In this document: positions 53,120 through 64,000 of the stretch, piece after piece
Numbering within the stretch: position 1 is the first letter of the stretch
How the letters are laid out: the number at the start of each line of letters is the position of its first letter
Assembly: GCF_964656455.1 (NCBI RefSeq)
Contig: NC_135712.1
Coordinates: 71,863,239 to 71,927,238 of the forward strand
DNA from: Halichoerus grypus
Lineage: Eukaryota; Chordata; Mammalia; Carnivora; Phocidae
Length of the DNA stretch: 64,000 nucleotides
Direction: 5' to 3'
Notes under the pieces: model-generated
Told to the model about the DNA's origin: nothing
Seen by the model: only the letters and a program-made list of their open reading frames with translations
Database searches by the model: none
Program-made: the position numbers and the translations under genes

Positions 53120-54600
53120 TCGTTGCTTCCGAAGGGTTAATACACTGTGATTTCTTTCCATGTACCTGTTAGCCATGTGTATGTTTCTTTGGAAAAATTT
53201 CTGTTCAGATCCTCTGCCCACTTTTTAATCAGATTGTTTATTGCCCATTAAGTTGTATGAGTTCTTTATATATTTTGGATAATAACCCTTATCAGATACA
53301 TGATTTGCAAATATTTTTTTCCCATTCCACAGGTTACCTTTTCATTTTGTTGATGGTTTCCTTTGCTGTACGGAAGCTTTTTAGTTTGTTGTAGTCCCAC
53401 TTGCCGATTTTTGCATTTTTTGCTTGTTCTTTTGGTGTCATATCCAAAAAAATCATTGCCAACACCAGTATCGGGGAAGCTTCCCCTACGTTTTCTTTGG
53501 AGAGTTTTACCATTTCGGGTCTTGTGTTTAAGTCTTTAATGCATTTGGAGTTCATGTTTGCGGGTGGTATAAGATAGGGGTCCGGCTTCATTCTTCTGCA
53601 TGTGATTATCCAGTTTCCCAGCAGCATTTATTACAGAGACACCCTTTCCCCATTGAGTATTCGTGGCTCCTTTGTCAAATATTAGTTGACTATATATGCA
53701 GGGGTTTAAATCTGGTCTCTCTATTCTGTTCCACTGGTGTTTGTGTCTATTTTTATGCCAGTACCATGCTGGGCTTTTTTAAATTTTTATTTTTTAGAGA
53801 GGGAGAGGGGAGGGGAAAGGCAGTGGGAGAGAGACAAAGAGAATCTTAAGTAGGCTCCACGCTGGGCGTGGAGCCCGACACGAGGCTCAATCTCATGACC
53901 CTGAGATCATAACCTGAATCGAAATCAAGAGTCGGCTGCTTAACAGACTGAGCCACCCAGGTGCCCCCGGTACGATACTGTTTTATAGCTTTATAGTATA
54001 GTTTGAAATCAGGAAGTGTGATGCCTCCAGCTTTGTTCTTTCTCAGGATTGCTTTGGCTATTTGGGATCTTTTGTGATTCCACAAATTTTAAGATTGTGT
54101 TTTCTACTTCTGTGAAAAAATGCCATTGGAATTTTGATAGGGATTGCATTGTATCTATAGGTGGCTTTGAGTAATATGGACATTTTAGCAATATTAATTC
54201 TTTTGATCCATAAAATAAGAGATCTTTCTATTTGTTCGTGTCCCCAATTTCTTTCACCAGGGTCTTGTAGTTTTCAGGTACAGATCTTTCTCCTCCTTGG
54301 TTAAATTTATTTTTAAGCATTTTATTTTTTTGATGCTATTGTGAGGGGTTGTTTTCTTTCTTTTTCAAATGTTTCATTATTAGTGTACAGAAATGTTCTA
54401 TATGTTGATTTTGGATCCTGAAATTTTACTGAATTCACTGATTAGTTCTAATAGTTTTTTGGTGAAGTCTTTAGGATTTTCTATATTAAAGATCATGTGA
54501 CCTGTAAATACAGACAGTTTTAGTTCTTCCTGCCTGATTTGGATGTCTTTATAAGTATTAGTATTAAAATGGATCATATGGTTTGGTTCTGAGCTTCTTG
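53120..54600 (-). mobile_element. L1 ORF2 fragment, antisense, with nested SINEC
   Basis: The minus strand encodes broken pieces of L1 ORF2 protein near its C-terminal part, including a [14 protein letters not shown] segment (about 54000-54050). The + strand shows the familiar 'gagttctttatatattttggataata' and 'ttctgttccactggtgtttgtgtc'. Frames are interrupted by stops and by the SINE at 53772-53967. The 3' end is missing: homology stops just after the LTR that ends at 53109. Confidence 0.9.
53772..53967 (-). mobile_element. SINEC, older subfamily, inside L1
   Basis: A minus-strand copy of the 'ccacgctgggcgtggagcc' subfamily. The flanking L1 reads 'cagtaccatgctg' before and 'cggtacgatactg' after, a decayed target duplication of about 12 bp. 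Confidence 0.9.
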
Positions 54601-54609
54601 GCAGCCAGG

Positions 54610-55075
54610 ATAAAAAGCAAAACATGGAACATTTTATAAAAGATATGAACATATTTTCTCAGGAGAGATGGTACTTTTGCTGACACCAAATTTGGAAAAT
54701 TATTTTTCACCTAGGATTTACATAAGGAAAATAGGGGCATATACTAGACTAATTTGTCAATAAAAATTTCATAGCAAATGCAGAAAATCAATTCTAGTTG
54801 TTTCTTATAGTGACTGTGAACAAAAATCCAGAACAAAACATTAAAGCATGACCCAGTGAAGAGGATGCTGCAGGAGTTGAGTTCCTGTGACCCAAGTAGG
54901 AAAAGCCAAAATTCTAAGGTTTCACCAGTGGTCACTGGGAGAGCAAGCATTTTTTGTAGGGAGTGGGGCAGACGCCATTTTCAGGGGTGAAGGTACAAGG
55001 AAGCAAGGAAGTAGACATGGCAGATGCTGAATCTGTATTTAATTAAGTTGGTGAAGGTATGGTAAAAACCTTCTA
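54610..55075. other. Unclassified AT-rich DNA
   Basis: No repeat or coding family recognised. Confidence 0.4.
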
Positions 55076-55079
55076 GTGA

Positions 55080-55375
55080 CTTTCTATTTCCAGTGGTTTT
55101 GTCCTTCCTGGCACATAGGAGGAATATTTTCTATTGCCATGTATCTTTTCTGCTGCAGCAAGTGGAGGAGGTCTTGTGTTGAGAAGGGGGAGACACAAGA
55201 TTAAAGCAGCCTGCTTTGCTGGGTCCCTTCTTGGAAGACAGTTGCTCTAGAAAGTCACAATGACCTGTAGTGGACTTGGCTTGGGTGAGGAAAAATAAAC
55301 CAAATCTTTGTTGTGTTGGATTGGGGGCTGTCTGTCATAGCAGCATACCCTAGCCTATTCTAACTAATACTAATA
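55080..55375 (+). mobile_element. LTR-like 3' end, family uncertain
   Basis: 'tattgccatgtatcttttctgctgcagcaagtggaggaggtc' then 'aataaaccaaatctttgttgtgttggattgggggctgtctgtcatagcagcataccctagcctattctaactaatac' resembles the right end of MaLR-type LTRs (RTTAAGCCACT..GTTACAGCAGCATAGCCTA). Confidence 0.35.
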
Positions 55376-55592
55376 CAAGACGGAGGAGGCGAGAGAGATG
55401 AAAGGCAGCAGGGTGAAGAGAGGCTATTTTTAAGTGTAGGAAAGGCCTGAACATATTTATTGGCTGAGGAGAATGATTCAGAAGAGGTGGAGAAGTTGGA
55501 GCTATGGGAAAGAGAGGACCTGCCTGATCATTCAGATCTAACGCAGGACAGCAGGGGTATGATTTCCAGCAAAAGGGGAAGGCTTACTGGTT

Positions 55593-55830
55593 CTGGTCCA
55601 AGATGGTGACATAGGAGCCTCCTGAGCTCACCTTCTGCATGGACACACCGAATCTACAGCTATGGATGGAGCAATTCCTTCTGAAAATAATCCAGAAACC
55701 AGCTGAGGAACCCTTATGCATCAGGTGAATGAGAAAATATCCACATCAAAATGGGTAGAAAAGGCTGAGATATATATACTCTCACCATAAACCCCACCCT
55801 GAGCACAATGAGAGGAAAGGTTGCCTTGGG
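55593..55830 (+). mobile_element. L1 5'-UTR-like fragment
   Basis: 'ctggtccaagatggtgacataggagcctcctgagctcaccttctgcatggacacaccgaatctacagctatggatggagcaattcc' and 'cagaaaccagctgaggaaccc' are the hallmark of the 5' region of old L1 elements. Such regions can carry internal promoter activity. Confidence 0.6.
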
Positions 55831-55834
55831 ACAA

Positions 55835-56150
55835 GAGGAGAAATAACTTCTTCCTTGAGCACAGGGAGAAGAGGACACATTAACAGTGAGAGAGAATTGG
55901 AAAGAAGGGGGGCTAATGGTTTTGTCTGGTGGTCTTGATTTCCTCAGTAAATGCAGGAGTGAAGATGCCTGGCAAGAGATGGGAAGAAGTGGAAGGATGG
56001 GATTTGAGACAAAAAGGACAGGTTTGGGGAGCTCCCAGGAGGTGAATCATAGGGTGGTGAGGGAGTGGAGGGACCTGCTACAATGGCTTAGAATGAATTT
56101 GTAGAAAACTTGGTTTTTGGAAAATGGTGACCTTCCCTGGGAAATCTGTC
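55835..56150. other. Unclassified DNA with purine-rich character
   Basis: The + strand is G/A-rich with a 72-codon chance frame (55886-56104). Possibly an old repeat ('gtagggaggggac'-type trait), not named. Confidence 0.3.
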
Positions 56151-56154
56151 TCCT

Positions 56155-56325
56155 CATAGTGGGGAAAGGATGGTCCCTTAAGCTCCCCATCACTGCTGCT
56201 TTTGAAACAGAGATTGTGTAACCGATTGGTAGGGATATTGTGAACGAGATCTCTGAATTGGATGGGCTAAACAACCTTTAAGTTCTCTTCCAACCTTGAG
56301 ATTTTATGATTCTGTCATCCTATGT
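56155..56325 (+). repeat. L3/CR1- or L2-type LINE 3' end
   Basis: 'gctccccatcactgctgctttt', 'gggatattgtgaacgagatctctgaattggatgggctaaacaacctttaagttctcttccaaccttgagattttatgattctgt' matches the CR1-clade 3' end, including the ATTCTATGATTCT-type terminus. Confidence 0.6.
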
Positions 56326-56329
56326 ATTG

Positions 56330-57680
56330 TAAGAAACTTCACAAAATCAAATTACTTCCAGCCTATGCAAATTATAGTGGCCTGTCTTTCAGCTTCCCCA
56401 AGGGAATGGAATTAAAAATGCTGTGCACTCAGAATGGCTTACGCGACTCTTGCACTCGCCTTCCAGGTCAGTTCTCCTAAGTATCGGGTAATTATGGTGG
56501 AGCAGATGCACCATCGTGCTGACTGATAAGTTAGCACGGTATTCATCTCTCTTGAGCAGGCATGATGGAACAGCTGGAAATGGCATCTCATTTTAACACA
56601 TATTCTTTTTGTTTGTGGGTGACTTTTTGAATTTTCTGTTCCTAAACTCAGCATTTCCCCTGCTGACTCTGGGTTATTAAAGTTTTGTTCTCTTTAGAGA
56701 ATTTTATTTTGTTCTTATATCTCGGAAGCAAATTTGCAAAGGAGGCAGCAGGTGACAGAGGAGATGTCCTCACTGACTCTAGCTCCAAGGGTCTGACAAA
56801 TTTCAGACCGATGATGGGACCCCTATCTGAGCAATGGTTACTCTATATGTCCTGGGATAATATAGAAGAAACAAAGATTGTTCCAGTATCAGAATGCTTG
56901 CTTCATACTGGGACGGAGCTTTATGTTCCCAGCCTAGATCAAGGGGTAACTTTTTGAGCAAAGCTCGTTATATAAGTCATAAAACCACTGACCATTTTAT
57001 AGTTCTATTCTCTTCCATTGACTCCCGCCAACCACTTCCATCACCATAACGGCCCATTCAATGACCAGCAGTAGATACATTTTCAGGAGAACTGGGAGAC
57101 ATCAGCTTGTCAATAGGACCTCCTGTCCCAATCTGGAGATGTTTGTCCCAGGAGGTCTCCTGTCTCCTAGTCTGTTTGTAGCTTCTTGCGACATAAATCA
57201 TCTGCCCAAAGAACTGAAGCATTTCCATAGGGAGTGAGGCTTTACGCCACTCTTTGACATAAGAAATATTGCTTGGGCCTCCCTCAAGTCAGTGTCAGTA
57301 GATTAGGGGAATATCAACATTACATAAATTCTACATGTCAGGGGAGAGGTAGGGGGAAAATGTTCTAAGATCAAAGGGAATGCAGATTATCACCCTGTTT
57401 ATAAATAATAAAGTGACATTGAAAAATAGCTTCATAGTGCCTAATGATAAAGAACAAAAAGGCAGAAATGTTAATAAAAAACTAATCACTCACTGCTTGT
57501 GTGGGGAGGCAGAAAAAGCCCTTCACTTTTGGTTAAAGTTTTCCCATCAGTGCAGCCTAAAGTATGTTGGTTAAACTCTTAATTTCATATTCCATCTGAA
57601 AATATGGGGCTTAAAATGAGAATTTATTTATTGACACCATCCTTAACTATTTCAAAAATGGGTATTAAGTGGTTTTGATT
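56330..57680. other. Unclassified intergenic DNA
   Basis: No named repeat. A 90-codon + strand frame (56685-56957) encodes no family I recognise. Sequence becomes A-rich from about 57370. Confidence 0.35.
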
Positions 57681-57682
57681 AA

Positions 57683-58267
57683 AAATCCATAATCTACCCA
57701 AAGATACAGATGTAGTGAAAAGAAGGGGCACCTGCACCCCAATGTTCATAGCAGCAATGTCCACAATAGCCAAACTGTGGAAGGAGCCAAGATGCCCTTC
57801 AACAGATGAATGGATAAAGAAGATGTGGTTCAGATATACAATGGAATATTACTCAGCCATCAGAAAGGATGAATACCCATCATTTGCATCGACATGGATG
57901 GAACTGCAGGGGATTATGCTAAGTGAAATAAGTCAAACAGAGAAAGTCAATTATCATGTGGTTTCACTCATATGTGGAACACAAGGAATAGCATGGAGGA
58001 CCACAAGGGAAGGGAGGGAAAACTGGGAAGAAATCAGAGAGGGAGACAAACCATGAGAGACTCTGGACTCCGGGAAACAAACTGAGGGTTTCAGAGGGCA
58101 GGGGGTTGGGGGGATGGGATAACAGGGTGATGGGCATTAAGGAGGGCACGTGTTGTGATGAGCACTGGGTGTTATATGCAACTAATGAATCACTGAACAC
58201 TACATCAAAAACTAATGATGTACTATATGTTGGCTAACTGAACATAATAAAAAACAAATCCATAATC
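57683..58267 (+). mobile_element. Carnivore L1 3' end with perfect 12-bp TSD
   Basis: A 561-bp 5'-truncated L1 (57695-58255). It keeps an uninterrupted ORF2 C-terminal frame (57715-58056, stop at 58054-58056; motifs CPSTDEWIKKMW and SEISQTEK) and the complete 3' UTR ('gactccgggaaacaaactgagg', 'gatgagcactgggtgttatatgc'), ending AACATAATAAAAAACA. The duplication aaatccataatc is identical at 57683-57694 and 58256-58267. It lacks the ORF2 catalytic parts and is a dead copy. Confidence 0.95.
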
Positions 58268-58269
58268 CG

Positions 58270-59330
58270 TATGATTCTTTAACCAGAGTAGGAGAGAACC
58301 ATGGCAGCACAATGGAAAGACAAAAGGATTGTGCCAGAATCCTAGCTGGAGCAAAGGCACTGCAATAGCAAGCCGTATTGAGGCCTTGAAGGCTCTAGAA
58401 TCTGTAAGATTCTCCACCAGCCCACTGCAGTTCAAAGAAAGAGTTGGCTTGTGTTTGCCAGACAGGTACCGCGGTACGTGGGTGGTCCGCAGTGTTGATG
58501 AGCATCTCTGTAAGGTCCAGGGAGAAAATGGACTGTAGGAAAATGATGGATAAACATCCCTTCTTCTGCCACAAGCACCTGGATAAAATACAACAAAAAT
58601 TATTGTAAATGAATATCCACATGTGCCAGCAAGAAAGGAAAAGCACCAGCCCCCAGAGCTACAGTGGGGCAGAGGAACGCCCACACCAGCCCCGGGAACG
58701 GAGGTGGGGGTGGTTGTGGGAACAGCAGAGGTCAAGGCAGGTCCAGTGGGCACCATGTGGTCAGTTTCAGTCACCGAGGGCCCAGGTTCTCATGACCCTG
58801 TGGGGGCAGGAAATGAGACCTTGGGCCACATAGAGGAGGGAGTTAGGATGAGACCCCCGCTTGCAGTTGGCATTCTTGGAGGGCTACACCCTCAGGGAAA
58901 GTAGAGATCAGGAAAAAACCTGTCCACTGGCTCAGAGAACAAGAAATCATGTCTGTCTCTGCATGGGCTCAGAGGGAAAAATCCTCCCCTGGGAAATAAA
59001 AACTCAGGGCCTGTGTCTCACATAGATTTAAGTTTGAGTTTATACCCCCCAGAAATCTAGGGGAGTCCCATGCCAAAAAACTTAATAAAAAATGGGTCCC
59101 AGACTGCCGATACTTTTGATTTGCCTGGAAAAGTAAATACAGCAATACTCCGGATGGGCTAGTCCATAATCTAGGTTTCGTGGAATACACAAGACACCCT
59201 GAAGATGAGGCAAACACCCACTGTGCACAAGAGTCCGAAGACATAATAAACAGAGTGATTGGAGTTCCAGGAAGCCGGGATGATGGAAAGTCAGATATTG
59301 AATGCAAGTGTGTCTAAAATAAAGAACTTG
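58270..59330 (+). other. Probable old L1/HAL1-like 5' region, unclassified
   Basis: 'ggcaaacacccactgtgcacaagagtccgaagacataataaacagagtgattgg' (59210-59262) and the GC-rich 58620-58870 part recall the 5' ends of old L1 or HAL1 elements, but no family could be fixed. Open frames on both strands are short. Confidence 0.3.
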
Positions 59331-59339
59331 CACACACTC

Positions 59340-59570
59340 AGAATGACATTGGATACGGTTGTTTGTGGCAGTTCATTTGTAATACCAAAATACTGGGAAC
59401 AATCCAGGTCCTTCTTTAGAGGACTGGGTAAGTAGACTGTCGTGGGTCTATCCAGAGGACTGCTATGTAGCTGCAAAAAAACATGAAGCTGTCTAGGTAC
59501 TGCTCTGAAAAGATATCTAGGATATATTGTTAACTGAATAAAGCCAGATCCAATAAATCCAATAAGATTC
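59340..59570 (+). mobile_element. Old L1 3' fragment
   Basis: 'caaaatactgggaacaatccagg', 'ggactgctatgtagctgcaaaaaaacatgaag' and 'agatatctaggatatattgttaactgaataaagc' follow the ORF2 end of old L1 elements. Confidence 0.75.
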
Positions 59571-59579
59571 AATATCTAT

Positions 59580-59835
59580 AGTCCTCACTCTCAGACCACA
59601 ATATTATAAAACTAAAAATCAATATATGTAATCAGTACACCAAATTTCTTTGGGTATTTAAGAACTGACTTGGAAATAATCCATGGGTCAAGGAAGAAAT
59701 AATATTAAAATTATTAAATATTTACAATTGAATCATAATTAATACTTTACATATTAAGTAATGGGATACACCTAAAATTGTCCTTAGTGGGAAATGGATA
59801 ACCTTACACAATATATTTTAAAAGTAGCTTGTATG
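59580..59835 (+). mobile_element. L1 ORF2 fragment, left part
   Basis: 'actgacttggaaataatccatgggtcaaggaagaaataa' and 'ggatacacctaaaattgtccttagtgggaaatgg' match the endonuclease-RT linker region of L1 ORF2. The element resumes at 61218 after an insertion of about 1.4 kb. Confidence 0.8.
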
Positions 59836-60025
59836 GGGGCGCCTGGGTGGCTCAGTTGGTTGAGTGTCCGACTCTTGGTTTCGGCTCAGGTCATGATATC
59901 AGGGTCATGAGATTGAGCCCCACTGTTGGGCTCTGCGCTCAGCAGGAGTCTGCTTGAAGATTCTCTCCTCTGCCCCTCTCCCCGCTCTCTCTCTCAAGTA
60001 AAATAAAATGAATCTTAAAAAGTAA
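59836..60025 (+). mobile_element. SINEC, older subfamily, at the 5' edge of an L1 insertion
   Basis: Starts ggggcgcctgggtggctcag and has the 'gactcttggtttcggctcag' and 'cactgttgggctctgcgctcagc' form. Its A-rich tail passes straight into L1 sequence. No clear duplication of its own could be found; the left flank instead matches the duplication at the far end of the L1 (61214-61231). Confidence 0.9.
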
Positions 60026-61213
60026 AGAAAGTAAAAAGACAACGCACAGAATGGGAGAAAATTTTTGCAAATCTTCTATCAGATAAGGGACTTATACATA
60101 GGACATATAAAGAACTATTACAACTCAATAATAAAAAGAAAAAGAACCCAATTTTAAAAAATGGACAAAAGACTTGAACAGACGTTTCTCCAAAGAAGAT
60201 ACACACATGGCCCGTGAGCACATGAAATGGCGCATGGTGATGGCTCCACATCGCTGACCATCGGGGAAATACAAATCAGAGCCACCATGAGACATCACTG
60301 CATACCTACTAGGATGGCTACAATCAAACACGTATTAGCAATGTTGATGACAACGTGGAGAAATCGAAGCCCTCACACACTGCTGGCGGGAAAGTAAAAT
60401 TATACAGTCACTTGGGAAAACAGTGTGACAATTCCTCAAAATGTTCACCATAGAGTTACCGTATATGATCACGCAATGCCACGCCATGTCTAGGTATGCA
60501 CCCCAAAGCCATGAAGAGGTATGGCCACATGAAAACTTGTACATGAATGTTCATAGCAGCATCATTTATAGTAATCAAAAAGTGGAAACCACCTAAGTGT
60601 CCATCAACTGAGGAATGGATAAACACAATGTGTTCTGTCCATACAGTGGAATATTACTGGGCAGTGGAAAGAAATGAAGTAGAATCCATACCACAACATG
60701 GATAAACCTCACAACCATTATGCTGCAGGAAAGGAGCCCATCACCAAAGACCATGTATTGCATAATTCCATTTATATAAGATGTCCTGATGAGGTAAGTC
60801 CATAGAGACAGAAGGGACATGTATGGTGGCCTGGGGCTGAGGGTGGGGGGCCAGGAGGCATGTTAGGAGAATGGGTATAAGTTTCCTTTGGGGGTGATAA
60901 AATGTTCCAAAGTGGACTGTAAAGCCATTGAATTATAGATTTAAAATGGGTGAATTAAGGGGCTCCTGGGTGGCTCAGTTGTTAAGCATCTGCCTTTGGC
61001 TCAGGTCGTGATCCCAGGGTCCTGGGATCACATCCCGCATCAGGCTCCCTGCTCGACGGGGAGCCTGCTTCTCTCTCTCCCTCTGCCCCTCCCCCTGCTC
61101 ATGGTCTCTCTCTCTCTCTCTCAAAAATAAATAAATAATCTTTAAAAAAATAAATGAGTGAACTAACATGATATGTGAATTATATCTTAATAAAGCTGTT
61201 ATTTAAAAAAAAA
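60026..61213 (+). mobile_element. L1 3' end (ORF2 C-terminus, 3' UTR, poly-A) with nested SINEC
   Basis: Starts within ORF2 ('gcacagaatgggagaaaatttttgcaaatc') and runs through 'gttcatagcagcatcatttatag' and 'ggaatattactgggcagtgg' to 'tatatcttaataaagctgttattt' plus a 13-bp A tail. Several stops break ORF2. A SINEC interrupts it at 60959-61151. This is an older subfamily than the copy at 57695. Confidence 0.92.
60944..61166 (+). mobile_element. SINEC inside L1, with decayed TSD
   Basis: Body at 60959-61151 with all blocks and an (AAAT)n tail. The flanks aaatgggtgaattaa (60944-60958) and aaatgagtgaactaa (61152-61166) differ at two positions. Confidence 0.93.
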
Positions 61214-61500
61214 AAAAGTAGCCTGTAAATGAAGGAGGTAAGCCTCCAACTCAAGAAATCAGAAAAAATACAAGAGTAAACTTAAAGAAAACAGAAGGGG
61301 AAAATGATATGAGCATAAATTAATGAAATAGAGTGATCTTTGCAAAAATTAATAAAGTAGACAAACCACCAGCAAGACTGCTAAGGAGAACATGAAAAGG
61401 CTTGAGTGACTGCGTCAGGGATGAGAAAGGTGCCATCACCATGGCTGCTGCAGACATTTCAAGGATGATAAGAGGGTGTTGGGAACAAATATATGCCAAT
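61214..61500 (+). mobile_element. L1 ORF2 fragment, right part of 59580-59835
   Basis: 'gaggtaagcctccaactcaagaaatcagaaaaa' and 'agcataaattaatgaaatagagtgatc' continue the ORF2 region seen before the insertion. 'aaaagtagcctgtaaatg' at 61214-61231 repeats 59820-59835. Confidence 0.75.
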
Positions 61501-61504
61501 AAAT

Positions 61505-64000
61505 GAGACAACTTAAATGAAATAGACAAGTTGTATCTGTTATTTGAGAGATAATAGGCCGTTCAGGCTTTTCAAGATGGAGCAGATGAACTTACAGAGA
61601 GGAGGATGCCGAAGAGATGGAGACAGAATAACCTGGCTGAGGGAAGAGGCAGGGAGGCCGTGGTCCAAGGGCAGCCTGGACAGAGCACCACGGAGGCTGG
61701 CAATTGGCCGTGAGGCGCACCAGTGGGGCAACAGAGCCCAAGGAAGCCCCACGAGGGACAGCGCGGGTCTCCGGTGGCCATGTTCCCAGGGCCTCAGTGT
61801 GGCTTCAGGAGGGCCTTCCCACCTCTCATTCAGTGAGGACACCTCCTCCTCCTCTGCCCTGGGTTGTTGTCGGCTCCGCTACCACCTGCTGGGCACCTCC
61901 CATGGGCTCCTTCTCCTGTCCAGGTTTATTATCTCCTTCCTTCCCTGTCCAGTGAGAGTCTATCCAGATGATGTCTACGGTTATGACCAACGCCAGGGCT
62001 CTCTGAGTCCGAGTTGTCCTCTCTTCTAGTAGCTGCAAGAGTTGTGAGTTAGGGATTGTTTGGCTATTTTGTTGGTCCCACAAATCCAAGCTACCGAGCG
62101 AGAGGGGAGTGGTGGTTCTCACACTGTGTTCCAAAGAACCCCAGGATACTGAGAAAGATTCGCAGAGGTCTGGGAGGGGTGAAGAGAAGCTCAGCTGTGG
62201 GGCTGAGGCCTCTTGCCAGAGTGTTGTTATGAAGCTTGCCGGAGCTGTTTTATATTCCTGTGAAAGTGCACTTACAAAAAAGACTCAACTCGAAGCAATT
62301 TTGAACATCCCTCACCATCTAAGCTACTGTCAGAAAATAGGCCTCAGGTCATTGACGGTTGATGTCTGGGGTTCCCTGCTGAGACTTGGGTCCAAGAGGA
62401 CATCTGCTATGGGCTCATTTATCCACCATGGGTTGTGGAGCCCAGGAGTGGAGTGTATTTGGTTTGCATTTACTATGAGGCCTTCATAGCCTTCGATGGA
62501 TCCTGAAGCTAATTATTGATCTCCTCAACATCATTCGAAGAGCCTCAGAAGAACGTGAGCCATACTTAACGTGGCTTTTGGCAGAGGTTTCTGAGCGCTG
62601 GGCATCCGCATCATCAGCGTCTACAGTGTGCTTGCTCTTGTACGAGGTTTATGGCGAGAAAGACGTGGGCATTGGAGGTGGGGGCGGGGGGAGGCACGTC
62701 AACACAAAGGAAGAACAGGCCAGCTCCTGAGGTCCGCTTGATGGGAACAGATGGCTGAATGATTCGAGAAGAATTGGTGGCATTTGGGGGTGAGAATTAT
62801 GGAGAGAAAAGGCGTCGTGTAGCCAGGGCCCTGGAAGAGTTGTTGGATAGAAGGGTTTGGATTCCCATGTGGCTGCCAGAGGTAGAAGCGTGAGCCATGA
62901 GTGGGAAGGAGAGGACACGTCTTGGCCTCTAATGTTGCAAAGCCAGATCCAACCGTAGGAGCTGCCTGAGGACAGACCGAGCTCCCTCATGAGGCATGAG
63001 CACCCACCTCTGCAGCCGTTCAGAGTCTGGATGATTCCTGGCAATCTTGAGGAGAGAATGGGTGACGGAGGGTGGGGTAGACAGGGTTGCTGGGTGGTGC
63101 CCGTGTACCCTCTAGCCCTCCAGCCTCTGGTTAGGAGCAAGTTTCAGGTGAAGCCTCGGGTGCAGTGAAGTTTCGGGGAGAGAAGCCAGCAGGGTCTGGC
63201 CTGGTCAGAAGGGGTTTCCTCGGGCCTTCGAGGTCAACCTCGGAAACATCAGGTGTGACGGCTGTATTCAGGCAGCCTCTCTGGGAGCCCTGGGTGGCGC
63301 GGCGAGGACACGACAGCACAGAAAACCCGGTGAGATCACAGCGGCCCTGGGCGTGAGATGCCATCAGGAGACGAGTCTGGGCCCCGAGGGAGGCCCGCGG
63401 TAACCAATAACTGGGGCCATCACACAGGCCTGGCTGCCTGGGCTCCGTACCTTCTAAGCAGCGCTCTGAGCCAAAAGCGCATTTATGAAATGCCCCATTC
63501 ATTTCCTGCTAGAGATCCTATCTTAATCCGAGTTCTCGCCTCCTGGAGAATTAGCTGTTTCTTTTGAAGCCTCCCCCCTCTCTGAAGATGCTGAAGGAAC
63601 CTTGGAGTGAGGAACGATTTCCATTTAGCAAAGCAAACCGTGTGTTCTCCGTATATTTTCTTAAGTACGCTTGTTTGCTGGTTTAAATATCTGAAGTCAG
63701 ATACTGGGCCAGTTCAACACCGCATCATTTCCTATCACGTATTTTGGTTGATCTGAGAGAAGACCCTTAAAAGCTGTGAAAATGATCAAGGCTGTGCCTT
63801 GGTAGAAAGCAGCTGGATTCTGATATCGCAGATGTAAAGCCGTCTGAGATGCTTTGTGTGCTGCGGCTAGGTTCTCCAGCTGAGAGCACCTCTGAACAGT
63901 CCAGGGAGGACAGAGACAGGGCATTGAGTCATGTCTTGGCTTCTGGTAAGGCAGGCTTGGAGGTAACTACCCACGACCCCCACTCCAGACCAAAAAATGG
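61505..64000. other. Unique intergenic DNA without recognised feature
   Basis: Mixed composition. 62110-62190 ('gtggttctcacactgtgttccaaagaacccc') may be the end of an old hAT-type element. The overlapping open frames at 61540-62489 and 62649-63140 show no protein family. Confidence 0.4.

Noticed and set aside
53334..54191. Minus-strand frames with conserved-looking sequence
   Set aside because: They are pieces of L1 ORF2 in a fragmentary antisense copy, not a host gene.
57715..58056. Possible small gene of 113 codons
   Set aside because: It is the ORF2 C-terminal tail of a truncated L1, bounded by a target-site duplication.
58223..58774. 183-codon minus-strand frame
   Set aside because: It overlaps the antisense 3' end of the young L1 and unclassified repeat-like DNA; no protein similarity is visible.
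62105..62190. Possible hAT transposon end
   Set aside because: Only about 30 bases resemble a terminal repeat (gtggttctcacactg); no body or opposite end could be traced.
1..64000. CRISPR array, operon, phage or other prokaryotic system
   Set aside because: No regularly spaced repeats, no tightly packed gene blocks and no bacterial gene families; repeat content is entirely mammalian.

Overview
The window is nuclear DNA of a placental mammal, most likely an arctoid carnivoran (bear, seal/sea lion or mustelid group). Eleven tRNA-derived CAN-SINE (SINEC) copies are present. Their body carries the GGTGGCTCAG head followed by the 'atcccagggtcctgggatc' block, not the dog SINEC_Cf head or the felid 'gttcgtgagttcgag' block. 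Carnivore-type L1 3' ends, MIR, MER5-like, L2/CR1-like and MLT1 remnants fill in the mammalian background. The lineage call is inference from repeat type; the species cannot be fixed from this sequence.

Only one protein-coding segment can be supported: the terminal coding exon of XXYLT1 (xyloside alpha-1,3-xylosyltransferase 1) on the + strand at 27030-27426. It has a clean splice acceptor, 131 in-frame codons, a stop, and a 3' UTR of about 1.1 kb that probably ends just after an AATAAA at 28543-28548. About 27 kb upstream is therefore read as the last XXYLT1 intron, and about 35 kb downstream as gene-poor flanking DNA. No second gene, RNA gene, CRISPR array or operon-like structure was seen. 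The many short ORFs are chance or repeat-derived.

Layout. 1-27 kb: last intron, with scattered MIR and MER5-like relics, an ERV1-like LTR candidate, an MLT1 LTR split by a SINE, SINEC copies with clear target-site duplications, and TG microsatellites. 27-28.6 kb: terminal exon and 3' UTR. 28.6-47 kb: unique intergenic DNA with a G-rich/CpG-enriched patch (35.5-36.1 kb) directly followed by a 240-bp AT-rich tract. 47-61.5 kb: dense nested LINE-1/LTR/SINE territory with several young insertions. 61.5-64 kb: mostly unclassified unique sequence.

The least ordinary observations are: an exact 52-bp direct repeat 1.6 kb apart that matches no repeat I recognise; a SINE fused to a 5'-truncated L1 inside one shared target-site duplication (a candidate template-switch chimaera); a tiny L1 stub with a perfect 19-bp duplication (a candidate recent insertion); and a 96-codon open frame between two L1 fragments. 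No undescribed gene system could be supported.
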